A stretch of 10,131 bases of DNA from CAZADH01 sp964483805 (GTDB lineage Bacteria; Muiribacteriota; Ozemobacteria; Ozemobacterales; Ozemobacteraceae): NCBI GenBank assembly GCA_964483805.1, contig CAZADH010000230.1, positions 1 through 10,131 on the forward strand, in the 5' to 3' direction. Below are positions 1-6,084 of this stretch, piece after piece (within the stretch, counting starts at the first letter, position 1; each line of letters opens with the position of its first letter). The notes beneath the pieces were generated by a model, which saw only the letters and a program-made list of their open reading frames with translations, searched no databases and had not been told where the DNA came from. The translations under genes were made by a program, and so were the position numbers.

Positions 1-70
1 GCAACTTCCGTGTTGATGCCCAACTGCACTTGCGTACAGAGGGGCGGTGATTACCGTGGGTGCGACAATC

Positions 71-129
71 GTGACACGCTCGCGAGAGGGTGGGTCATGC
101 ATGCCGCAGAATGTCTCGCGGCGTGTCAC
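71..129 (-). terminator. Long inverted repeat at the 3' end of yraN, possible transcript end
   Basis: Plus-strand bases 71-87 and 114-129 are reverse complements over 16 pairs with one bulged T at position 80. They flank a 26-base loop containing the palindrome CATGCATG. The right arm covers the yraN stop codon (126-128), so an RNA from this gene cluster would fold just as translation ends. No run of T follows on the minus strand, so it is not a textbook intrinsic terminator. It could instead be an mRNA-stabilising 3' stem-loop, a REP-like repeat or a protein-binding palindrome. The repeat is seen directly; the terminator role is inferred. Confidence 0.45.
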
Positions 130-560
130 CCCGTCTCAAAGGCGTTGCGGTAGTGATCGAGCCTGATCGCCTGCGAAGCGTTCGGGCTGCCGACCACGGC
201 GATGATGTNNNNNNNNNNGCGGATATCGGGCTCCCCCTTTTCCGGGATCAGCACGGCGATGATGTCGAAACGACAGGGCGTTGATACGCCAAGCCTGCGG
301 TCGTCGAGCCAACGCTGGGCAAGATTCACGATACGCCGTCGCTTCCGCCAGTCGATGGTCTCGAATGGCTCGCCACTGGTCGCGTTGGTCCGCGTGCGGA
401 CCTCGACAAAGACCAGGCAGTCGCCGTCGCGGGCGACGATGTCGAGTTCGCCCCACTTGGTGCGGGCATTCCGCGACTCGATGGCATACCCGTTTCTCTC
501 GAGGTGGGCGACGGCGGCGCTCTCGCCAAAGTCGCCCAGGTCTTTGCGTTCACGACTCAT
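126..560 (-). CDS. yraN: YraN/UPF0102 family nuclease-like protein, interrupted by an assembly gap
   Basis: The predicted protein has 144 residues including four unknown ones. It has the UPF0102 (YraN) pattern of the restriction-endonuclease-like fold: FGESAA near residue 11, GELDIVARDGD at 37-47, FVEVRTR at 51-57 and CRFDIIAV at 96-103, ending with an HYRNAF-type motif. The acidic residues in GELD and the E in VEVR match the usual nuclease core. The cellular role of the family is not firmly established. The ATG at 560 has a strong ribosome binding site (GGGAGGA, 8 bases upstream) and overlaps the preceding stop by ATGA, so coupling is likely. Family members are usually about 115-130 residues. 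The excess lies around the N gap, where the DIIAV segment appears twice, so the true protein is probably about 125 residues. Linkage with rnhB is common in bacteria. Confidence 0.9.
   Translation of the reverse strand: MSRERKDLGDFGESAAVAHLERNGYAIESRNARTKWGELDIVARDGDCLVFVEVRTRTNATSGEPFETIDWRKRRRIVNLAQRWLDDRRLGVSTPCRFDIIAVLIPEKGEPDIRXXXXIIAVVGSPNASQAIRLDHYRNAFETG
209..218. other. Assembly gap (10 N) inside yraN
   Basis: Ten unknown bases interrupt the 3' part of yraN. The 14 bases next to the gap (195-208, CACGGCGATGATGT) recur exactly at 252-265, and the 33 bases between 265 and the gap span exactly 11 codons. The 33 bases on the other side that occupy the matching place in the protein (162-194) are also 11 codons, and both end in Ile-Arg. 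This is what two overlapping contig ends joined with a default spacer would look like, not a real gap of 10 bases. Confidence 0.95.
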
Positions 561-874
561 CGTACGTGTCCTCCCGGGGCCTTTGCGGCATTGCGAAGTT
601 GCGCGTCAGCGGCGTACACCTGGGCAAGGAGCGTGGCGACGAGTTCCCACAAGTCAGCGGGGATTTCCACGCCGACCGGTAGATCGATGAGGGCCCCGGC
701 CAACTCGGGATCGGTGCGCACCGGGACCTTGTGCTCGGCCGCGATCTCGAGGATCCGCTTTGCCAGATGTCCACGTCCCGATGCAACCACCTGCGGAACC
801 TCGCCATCTTTGCCAAAAACGTAGCGGATGGCAACGGCAAGCGGGTCTGGGCCTGTTCGCCTATTTTTGCTCAT
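557..874 (-). CDS. Stand-alone FlhB C-terminal domain protein (FlhX/YlqH-like)
   Basis: This 105-residue protein aligns by eye with the cytoplasmic domain of FlhB/YscU, the export-apparatus switch protein of flagella and type III secretion. Recognisable stretches are DPLAVAIRY (10-18), PQVVASGRGHLAKRI (27-41), IAAEHKVPV (44-52), DPELAGALIDLPVGVEIP (55-72) and LATLLAQVY-like sequence near residue 85. There is no membrane domain. The NPTH self-cleavage motif of FlhB is absent: the protein begins just where the FlhB C-terminal fragment would. The ATG at 874 has a good ribosome binding site (GAGGTG, 7 bases upstream). The gene overlaps yraN by ATGA and follows a FliK-like gene, matching the known interaction of FliK with the FlhB C-terminus. 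Bacillus ylqH, next to rnhB and ylqG, is a similar stand-alone domain. No other flagellar gene is in the window, so a flagellar role cannot be concluded. Confidence 0.85.
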   Translation of the reverse strand: MSKNRRTGPDPLAVAIRYVFGKDGEVPQVVASGRGHLAKRILEIAAEHKVPVRTDPELAGALIDLPVGVEIPADLWELVATLLAQVYAADAQLRNAAKAPGGHVR

Positions 875-934
875 GCACAGTCACCTCGCGTTTGCTGAAC
901 CACCTTCTACGTTCCAGATCAACCGACCGCGGGG

Positions 935-967
935 AAAAAAAGTTCGTGCACCATTGGGCGAAGCCCA
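935..967 (-). terminator. Small GC hairpin upstream of a T run, weak terminator candidate
   Basis: In the 198-base space between the FliK-like and FlhB-like genes, the minus strand reads TGGGC-TTC-GCCCA (967 to 955) and, 13 bases later, seven T (941 to 935). The stem has only five pairs and the spacing to the T run is too long for a typical intrinsic terminator. It may be a weak attenuator separating the two genes or may have no function. I see no convincing promoter in the rest of this spacer. Confidence 0.2.
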
Positions 968-1072
968 GTTTGGCGTCAATCGGTAGCAGGCAGATCGCTG
1001 CAGTTCCACAGTCTCGGGCCGTCGACGCGGAGTGTCTCCCAGCAGTGACTGCAGCGCGCGACAAGTGAGCGC

Positions 1073-2230
1073 TCATACCTGCAAATTGAGCCGTGGTTTC
1101 GGAGGCGCAATCTCTGGTGGCTTTCCAGACGGAAGCAAGATGGACTGGTGCGGCGCCGCGCGACTGGTTGTCACGCGGACGTCCGCGTATGACAAACGCT
1201 TTACGGCCGACTCGATCGCGCCCACGAGGGCGTCGGTCGTCGGTTTGTCGGAGAACCTCTCGAACCCAAGGTTGATCCAGACTGCGTTCTCGAGTCGATG
1301 CACGTGGATTTCTAGATTGCCAAATGCCGGTGGGCACATGGCCAGGCGAAACGAGAACCCTTGATCCGTGGCACTCCCCGCGGGTACCCAGGCCTCGCCT
1401 TCGAGCGTGTCGGGAATCTCGCTGTCGGCCCAGAAGATCGGCCATTGAAAGAATGTGCGTCCCTCTCGTTCGGCCGTTGCAGCCACTGTCAAGTCGGTCG
1501 ATAACATGAGGGCGTCGAGAAGGTCGGGATCAGCAGGAATGCTGCCATCCGGGCCGGGTAGCGTCGATGCAGGCTCCTTGCCGAAGAGGAACGACAACAG
1601 TTTGCCGGTGGACCAGGCCGACGCGAGTGCGGCGAGTCCTCCCTCTGTGGCTGGACCCAGACGGGCGAGGATGTTGCCGAGGCGAAGTTCACCGGTGAGC
1701 AAACGCCGAACGCGCTTGATGGCATCGCTCGAAACGAGGCCGCGGGCAAGCAGGATCCCGGCGGCGTCGAGCAGCGGTTGATCGAGTGGGAGTCCGGAAC
1801 CCATCAGCATCTGGTCGGCCTGGCGAAAGAACTCGGGCGTCAGCAACTGGTGCTGGCGCAGCATCTGTGTGACGGTTTGCGCGCGCGTGTCGGTGGGCAG
1901 TCCGAGTGCCGACAGCCAGCGCTGCGGAAGGGCCTCGAGGGCAGATGCGGCCGGGGTGCTGCCTCCGGATCGTGGGTCGAGGAGGGTCACTCTGACCGTT
2001 GATCCCTCGACTGCGTCGACATGGGCAACGAGCCGTTGGCCGACTTGCAGGTTCGCTCGACCGGTCAGGGTGGTGGTGACACCCGAGAACACGACGCTGG
2101 CAGCGCGATCACCGATCGCAACGACAACGCCGCGCAGGGTTTGTCCGGGGGCGAACCCACCGGCAGCGTTTGTTGTCGCCGCAACCGGGCCGGTGACGTT
2201 CAGGGTCGTGTTCTGAATGCCGTCGGCCAC
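1073..2230 (-). CDS. FliK-like (hook-length control domain) protein, YlqG-like position
   Basis: The frame is open to 2611, but sequence upstream of about 2236 lies inside rnhB and looks unlike protein. I therefore start at GTG 2230, which has AGAGGA 9 bases upstream, giving 385 residues. A TTG at 2236 that overlaps the preceding stop (TTGA) is an alternative start. Residues about 25-90 look like a small beta-rich domain (GQTLRGVVVAIGD, VGQRLVAHVD). The middle (about 100-235) is mostly helical. The last 110 residues resemble the FliK C-terminal domain: FSFRLAMCPPAFGNLEIHV, then a WINLGF strand and a helix ending near YADVRV, followed by a proline-rich tail. FliK proteins measure hook or needle length and touch FlhB; here the next gene encodes exactly an FlhB C-terminal domain. 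Recognition is by pattern only, so the family call is moderate. Confidence 0.7.
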   Translation of the reverse strand: MADGIQNTTLNVTGPVAATTNAAGGFAPGQTLRGVVVAIGDRAASVVFSGVTTTLTGRANLQVGQRLVAHVDAVEGSTVRVTLLDPRSGGSTPAASALEALPQRWLSALGLPTDTRAQTVTQMLRQHQLLTPEFFRQADQMLMGSGLPLDQPLLDAAGILLARGLVSSDAIKRVRRLLTGELRLGNILARLGPATEGGLAALASAWSTGKLLSFLFGKEPASTLPGPDGSIPADPDLLDALMLSTDLTVAATAEREGRTFFQWPIFWADSEIPDTLEGEAWVPAGSATDQGFSFRLAMCPPAFGNLEIHVHRLENAVWINLGFERFSDKPTTDALVGAIESAVKRLSYADVRVTTSRAAPHQSILLPSGKPPEIAPPKPRLNLQV

Positions 2231-2232
2231 GA

Positions 2233-2361
2233 TCAATTGTCCTCTGTTGCCAAAAACCAGGAGTCGGCGCCGACGATGGCAACGACCTGCAACCCGACGT
2301 GCCGACGGCGACGAGCAATACGGGGTATGTCGCTGTTGGCGTGCCTGATGTTCATCTTCAT
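2233..2361 (-). CDS. Possible 42-residue hypothetical protein bridging rnhB and the FliK-like gene
   Basis: A 43-codon frame starts at ATG 2361, overlapping the rnhB stop by ATGA. It ends with TGA at 2233-2235, two bases before the GTG start (2230) of the FliK-like gene and overlapping its alternative TTG start. The peptide has an arginine-rich stretch (IARRRRH) followed by a hydrophobic, small-residue stretch (VGLQVVAIVGADSWFLA). I do not recognise it. The exact fit between the two neighbours favours a coupled small gene or a translated leader that keeps ribosomes moving. A 129-base frame in GC-rich DNA can arise by chance, and no clear ribosome binding site precedes the ATG. A second ATG lies two codons in, at 2355. 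Confidence 0.35.
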   Translation of the reverse strand: MKMNIRHANSDIPRIARRRRHVGLQVVAIVGADSWFLATEDN

Positions 2362-3026
2362 TCGAGACCCGGCAGGGTCGGCTGCTTTTGCTCGAGCAGC
2401 GCGCGAATCGGGGCAAATGTGCGCCGATGAATCGGACACGGGCCCAGTCGGGCCAGCGCTTGCTGGTGCTCGGGCGTGCCGTAACCGAAGTGCCGTGCAA
2501 ACCCGTATTCGGGATACTTCTGCGCAATCTTCTCCATCCAGCGATCGCGCGTTTCTTTGGCGATGATGGAAGCCGCGGCAATGCTCGCGCTCTTGCTTTC
2601 TCCGCGCACAAACGTGCGCGCCGGCACCGTCAACTGGGGGAGCTTGATGTGATCGAGCAGCAGCAGGTCGGGCGGCGGCAGCATCTTGTCGAGTGCGCGC
2701 ACGTACGCCAGTTGCGTGGCCCGCAAGATGTTCAGTTTGTCGATTTCTTCGACATGCACCAGTTCGACCCGCATGCCGATGGCCACATCGAGGATGCGCT
2801 GATAGAGATCTTTGCGCTGAGCCCGATTGAGTTTCTTCGAGTCGTCGAGGCCGGGAAGGTTGAACACCTCAGGCAGGATGACGAGCGCGGCGGCCACCGG
2901 CCCGGCCCACGGGCCGCGTCCCGCTTCATCGCCGCCGGCCACGAGACGATACCCCTCGAACCGGGCTGCCATTTCGAGAGCAGTTGGGGGCAAGCGAACC
3001 TTCGCTGCGCGCGTGGTCTTGGTCAT
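2358..3026 (-). CDS. rnhB: Ribonuclease HII
   Basis: This 222-residue protein cleaves the RNA strand of RNA/DNA hybrids and starts removal of single ribonucleotides from DNA. The signature of RNase HII is complete: GGDEAGRGPWAGPV at 31-44, with acidic D33 and E34 and the GRG loop; DDSKKL at 61-66; LLLLDHIK with D125; GESKSASIAAASIIAKETRD at 142-161; YGFARHFGYGT at 174-184; and PIHRRTF at 199-205. The open frame extends to 3134, but the start at ATG 3026 is chosen because it has GGAGG just upstream, overlaps the glcF stop by ATGA and gives the usual family length. It follows glcF, a non-housekeeping gene, and leads into the FliK-like/FlhB-like/yraN group. No key residue is missing. Confidence 0.97.
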   Translation of the reverse strand: MTKTTRAAKVRLPPTALEMAARFEGYRLVAGGDEAGRGPWAGPVAAALVILPEVFNLPGLDDSKKLNRAQRKDLYQRILDVAIGMRVELVHVEEIDKLNILRATQLAYVRALDKMLPPPDLLLLDHIKLPQLTVPARTFVRGESKSASIAAASIIAKETRDRWMEKIAQKYPEYGFARHFGYGTPEHQQALARLGPCPIHRRTFAPIRALLEQKQPTLPGLE

Positions 3027-4105
3027 GCGACCTCCGGGGTCGAGCTGTGCGGACCCAATATCGATGCACAAAGTATGGCTTGCCACGAGACAAACCGATG
3101 GCGGTCGGCCGATGAAACCTGGTGCAACAGCCAATTACACCTGGTGTGGAGCGTCGGGGTGATACCCACGGTGTTGCCTGGAACTTGCTCGAGAACGCGA
3201 CGCACGAGCTCTGTGCCTGTCTTTGGATGATGCTCGGTGAGATTTACCAATAGGGTCGCGCGTGGCCATGGCAACGCGGCTTTGCGCAGGGGCCGGTCAC
3301 AGCATGGCGTCAACATCGCCAGCCATGCTTTGGCATCGAACCGGTCGTGGTCTCGCAGCAGCGTCGAGGCACTGGTAAATACAACATACGCCTTCTCGAG
3401 GCGATGGGTCGGTTGCCACCCGATTGCGTGCAACCACCGGGGCAAAGACGTGACTCGGGCCAATGCGTCTTGGGCTGCGGCAGGAAGATCGTAGAGCCGG
3501 GAGCACCAGTGCAACCCCTCGTGGGTGTCGGCGTTGCAGGCGACCAAGACGCTGGAATCGGTGTCGATCAGGCGTTGCAGCAACGGCAGCGCCAATTGCG
3601 CATGCCCGGGCAGATCACCCGCCATCAGTTCGTCGAGACCGGCGGGTTCGTCGATGAAGTGCGCTGGTTGCCGATCGTTCAGCCGGCGAATAGCCTCCAC
3701 CCACCGCAGGTCAATACGTGAAGAGCGGTTCTCGATCGTCTCGGACCGATGTGCTTCCGAGGCCGTCGACTGCCAGCGCTCGTAGAGTCCGGGGTCGAGC
3801 AAGAGCCCCCGCAGCGCCAGCGTGTTGGCCACATCGACGCCGTTGTGGCACTCGGGTTGGCACGCCAGGCACCCGACGCACAGCGACAGCGCGCGCCGAC
3901 ATTCATCCAGGGGCAGTGGGACCCCGCTCTGTAGACCCGCAAGCAACGCCAGATGGCCGCGCAGGGTGGCAGACTCTGTCGCTGATACCTGGCGCACCGG
4001 GCACGGCGCCAGGCATCGCCCACATTTGACGCAGGCAGCAAGATCGGCAGCGAGTGATGCCAGCAATACATCGTAACTCTTTGGGCGGATCGCGTTGCCG
4101 TTCAT
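3023..4105 (-). CDS. glcF: Glycolate oxidase iron-sulfur subunit (GlcF-like), short C-terminus
   Basis: The protein of 360 residues has two ferredoxin-type 4Fe-4S motifs: C25-x2-C28-x2-C31-x3-C35-P, and C76-x2-C79-x2-C82-x3-C86. These occur in GlcF, LutA-like and related (Fe-S)-binding subunits that pass electrons from an FAD oxidase to the quinone pool. GlcF proteins normally exceed 400 residues and carry two CCG cysteine-rich modules. Here only a single CC pair (C268-C269, in LTPCCDRP) and scattered cysteines (C190, C201, C323, C346) remain, so the C-terminal half is diverged or reduced. The start at ATG 4105 overlaps the glcD stop by ATGA, so the two subunits are probably made together. 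The partner gene supports the name; the real substrate could be glycolate, D-lactate or another 2-hydroxy acid. Confidence 0.8.
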   Translation of the reverse strand: MNGNAIRPKSYDVLLASLAADLAACVKCGRCLAPCPVRQVSATESATLRGHLALLAGLQSGVPLPLDECRRALSLCVGCLACQPECHNGVDVANTLALRGLLLDPGLYERWQSTASEAHRSETIENRSSRIDLRWVEAIRRLNDRQPAHFIDEPAGLDELMAGDLPGHAQLALPLLQRLIDTDSSVLVACNADTHEGLHWCSRLYDLPAAAQDALARVTSLPRWLHAIGWQPTHRLEKAYVVFTSASTLLRDHDRFDAKAWLAMLTPCCDRPLRKAALPWPRATLLVNLTEHHPKTGTELVRRVLEQVPGNTVGITPTLHTRCNWLLHQVSSADRHRFVSWQAILCASILGPHSSTPEVA

Positions 4106-5469
4106 CGCTCCGGTACCAGCATCTTGCCGGGGTTGAGAATGCCGTGGGGATCGAACACCTGTTTGATCTCGCGCATGAGGGCGTAACTCGCGGTGTCGAC
4201 GTTGGCTGGCAGCCAGGCCCGTTTGCTCAGACCGACGCCGTGTTCGCCCGAAATGGCGCCGTCGAGCCGGTTGACGACGGCGAAAACTTCGGCGAGCGCG
4301 AGTTCGACGCGACCGACCTGGGCGTTGTCGTGGCCATCATACATTATATTGACGTGGATGTTGCCGTCGCCGATGTGGCCAAAACTGATGATCGGCACGG
4401 CATGGCGAGTGCCGATCTCGCCGAGGGCACGCACCATGTCGGGGATGCGGCCCACCGGCACGACGATGTCTTCGTTGGCCTTGGTATTGCCGAAATGATG
4501 CATCGCCGGACTCGCCTTGCGGCGGATCTCCCACAACCGCTCCTGGTCTTCGGGGGCGGTGGCGGTGCGCAGTTCGATCACGGTGGCGGCCAGGACTTCG
4601 GCGAGGCGGGCCTGACGGGCCGGTAACTCATCGGCACGGCCATCGACCTCGATGAGCAGCAGGGCCCGGGTCGCGGCGGGCAGATCGATCCCGGCGTGGG
4701 TGACGACGGCTTGAATGGCGCTGTGGTCCATGAACTCGAGGGCGGCGGGTTGGATGTCGGCGGCGAGCATCGGGCCGACCGCGGCAGTCGCGGCGTCGAG
4801 GTCACGAAAGAGCGCCAGGCAGAGAAAGCGGTCTTGCGGCAGTGGGCGCAGGCGCAGGGTCAGGCGCGAGAACACGGCCAGCGTGCCCTCGGAACCGACG
4901 AGGAGTCGCTTGAGATCGTAGCCGGCCCGGTTCTTCAGCAACGGCTTGCCGGCCCGCAGCGTTGCGCCGGTGCCGGTGAAGGCGTCGATGGCCAGCACCC
5001 AGTCACCGGTGACGCCGTATTTCAAACAACGCGGCCCGCCAGCGTTTTCGGCGACGTTGCCGCCCAGCGTCGAGAACTTGTGCGAGGCCGGATCGGGGGC
5101 ATAGAACCAACCCTCGCGCTCGACGGCGCTTTGCAGCGTCCGGGTGACGACGCCGGGTTCGACGATGGCGAGGCGCTCGCGCGTGTCGATGTCGACGATG
5201 CGGTCGAGGCCGAGCAGGTCGAGCACGACGCCGCCCTCGCTCAGGGATCCGCCCGAGAAACCGCTGCCGGCGCCGCGTGGCACGATCGGCACCCGTTCGG
5301 CCACCGCCAGGCGAACCACCTCGCCAAGCTCGTCGGTCGTGCGGGGACGCACCACCGCGGCCGGCAACAGCGGCCGATTGGTCGCGTCATACGCGTGCAG
5401 GGTGCGGGCCACCAGATCGGTGGCGCGGATGGCGGCCGGCAGGCGATCGAGAAAGCGGTCGAGGCTCAT
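4102..5469 (-). CDS. glcD: FAD-linked oxidase, glycolate oxidase subunit GlcD / D-lactate dehydrogenase type
   Basis: This 455-residue flavoprotein oxidises a 2-hydroxy acid such as glycolate or D-lactate. The N-terminal FAD-binding type 4 domain shows PRGAGSGFSGGS (64-75), PDPASHKFSTLGGNVAENAG (125-144) and GYDLKRLLVGSEGTLAVF (183-200). The C-terminal FAD-linked oxidase domain shows NEDIVVP (332-338), FGHIGDGNIHVN (363-374), SGEHGVG (407-413) and DPHGILNPGKM (440-450). The frame is open to 5775, but that extension lies inside the DUF2752 gene. ATG 5469, five bases after that gene's stop, gives the normal length. No strong ribosome binding site precedes it, so translation may be coupled. It overlaps glcF by ATGA. 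No GlcE-like third subunit is seen. GlcD and D-lactate dehydrogenases share these motifs, so the substrate is uncertain. Confidence 0.93.
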   Translation of the reverse strand: MSLDRFLDRLPAAIRATDLVARTLHAYDATNRPLLPAAVVRPRTTDELGEVVRLAVAERVPIVPRGAGSGFSGGSLSEGGVVLDLLGLDRIVDIDTRERLAIVEPGVVTRTLQSAVEREGWFYAPDPASHKFSTLGGNVAENAGGPRCLKYGVTGDWVLAIDAFTGTGATLRAGKPLLKNRAGYDLKRLLVGSEGTLAVFSRLTLRLRPLPQDRFLCLALFRDLDAATAAVGPMLAADIQPAALEFMDHSAIQAVVTHAGIDLPAATRALLLIEVDGRADELPARQARLAEVLAATVIELRTATAPEDQERLWEIRRKASPAMHHFGNTKANEDIVVPVGRIPDMVRALGEIGTRHAVPIISFGHIGDGNIHVNIMYDGHDNAQVGRVELALAEVFAVVNRLDGAISGEHGVGLSKRAWLPANVDTASYALMREIKQVFDPHGILNPGKMLVPER

Positions 5470-5474
5470 GTCGT

Positions 5475-6029
5475 TCAGATGCCGGCCAGCAAAAGCAGCC
5501 AATTGACGAGCATTGCGCCCAACAAGAGAAAAACTCCATAGTCGGCAACACGTTGTATGCCTCGCGGCACCGCGTTGGGGCCGGCGCGCCACAAGACGAG
5601 GCGATAGGGGATCGACAGCAGGATTGCCCCGAACAAAACCGGCCCGAGCCGGTGAAACGCCACGGCGTTGTCGAATTGCGCGTGGGCGACGGCCACAAAG
5701 CTGCGGGTCAACCCGCAACCGGGGCAGGGGCGGTTCCAGAAGACGAGGCTCGGACAACTCGGCGGCATGCCCCATCCCAGAATTGAGACGCGGTCGCCCC
5801 CGGGAGGTGCCGGCGTGAACAACAGCGCGGCCAGCACGATGACCACGGCGGTGCCCAATTGGAACTTCTGTTCATGCCGAAAGGCGGCAAGCCCGGCAGG
5901 TGTATTGACATCGTATGCCAAGATCGGTGCCCGTGGCGAAGGCAGACCGAGCACCGGGGCCGAATCGGCAGAATCCACAGGGTGCGGGGTCTGACCCGGA
6001 TGCGTGCTCTCGGCAGGTTCGGGTGTCAT
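5475..6029 (-). CDS. DUF2752 family membrane protein
   Basis: The protein of 184 residues has the DUF2752 hallmark CPGCGLTRSFVAVAHAQFD at 102-120, with the family's CPxCGxTR core and a helix containing a conserved histidine. Further cysteine C92 lies just before. Predicted membrane segments are about 56-72, 128-147 and 164-183. The first 50 residues are proline-rich and polar, probably a disordered cytoplasmic tail. No biochemical function is established for this family. The frame extends to an ATG at 6116, overlapping the E2-like gene, but that extension reads like out-of-frame sequence. ATG 6029 leaves a 55-base gap, although its ribosome binding site is weak. The gene ends five bases before glcD and follows the E2-like gene, so it could belong functionally to either group. 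Confidence 0.85.
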   Translation of the reverse strand: MTPEPAESTHPGQTPHPVDSADSAPVLGLPSPRAPILAYDVNTPAGLAAFRHEQKFQLGTAVVIVLAALLFTPAPPGGDRVSILGWGMPPSCPSLVFWNRPCPGCGLTRSFVAVAHAQFDNAVAFHRLGPVLFGAILLSIPYRLVLWRAGPNAVPRGIQRVADYGVFLLLGAMLVNWLLLLAGI

Positions 6030-6084
6030 GGGTGTCGCGGGTTCCTGGCGTCGGGAAGACCGGTCGGGACTGCCCGGGAACCGG

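Noticed and set aside
861..1445. 194-codon minus-strand frame spanning the spacer upstream of the FlhB-like gene
   Set aside because: It overlaps the conserved C-terminal domain of the FliK-like protein in another frame, and its arginine-rich translation has no recognisable fold.
2237..2611. N-terminal extension of the FliK-like protein to 512 residues
   Set aside because: Most of it overlaps rnhB out of frame, and the composition changes sharply at the GTG chosen as the start.
2388..3230. 280-codon open frame on the plus strand
   Set aside because: It lies opposite rnhB and the end of glcF, both with complete family motifs.
4343..4348. Perfect TATAAT on the minus strand within glcD, a possible internal promoter for glcF
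   Set aside because: The hexamer is made by the codons AAT-ATA-ATG of a conserved protein region, and no -35-like sequence stands 16-18 bases upstream.
4696..5541. 281-codon open frame on the plus strand
   Set aside because: It is antisense to the fully motif-bearing glcD gene, and its translation is low-complexity Gly/Gln/Arg-rich sequence typical of shadow frames.
5470..5775. N-terminal extension of GlcD to 557 residues
   Set aside because: The extension lies inside the DUF2752 gene in another frame, reads as Arg/Pro-rich noise, and the 455-residue form matches the family.
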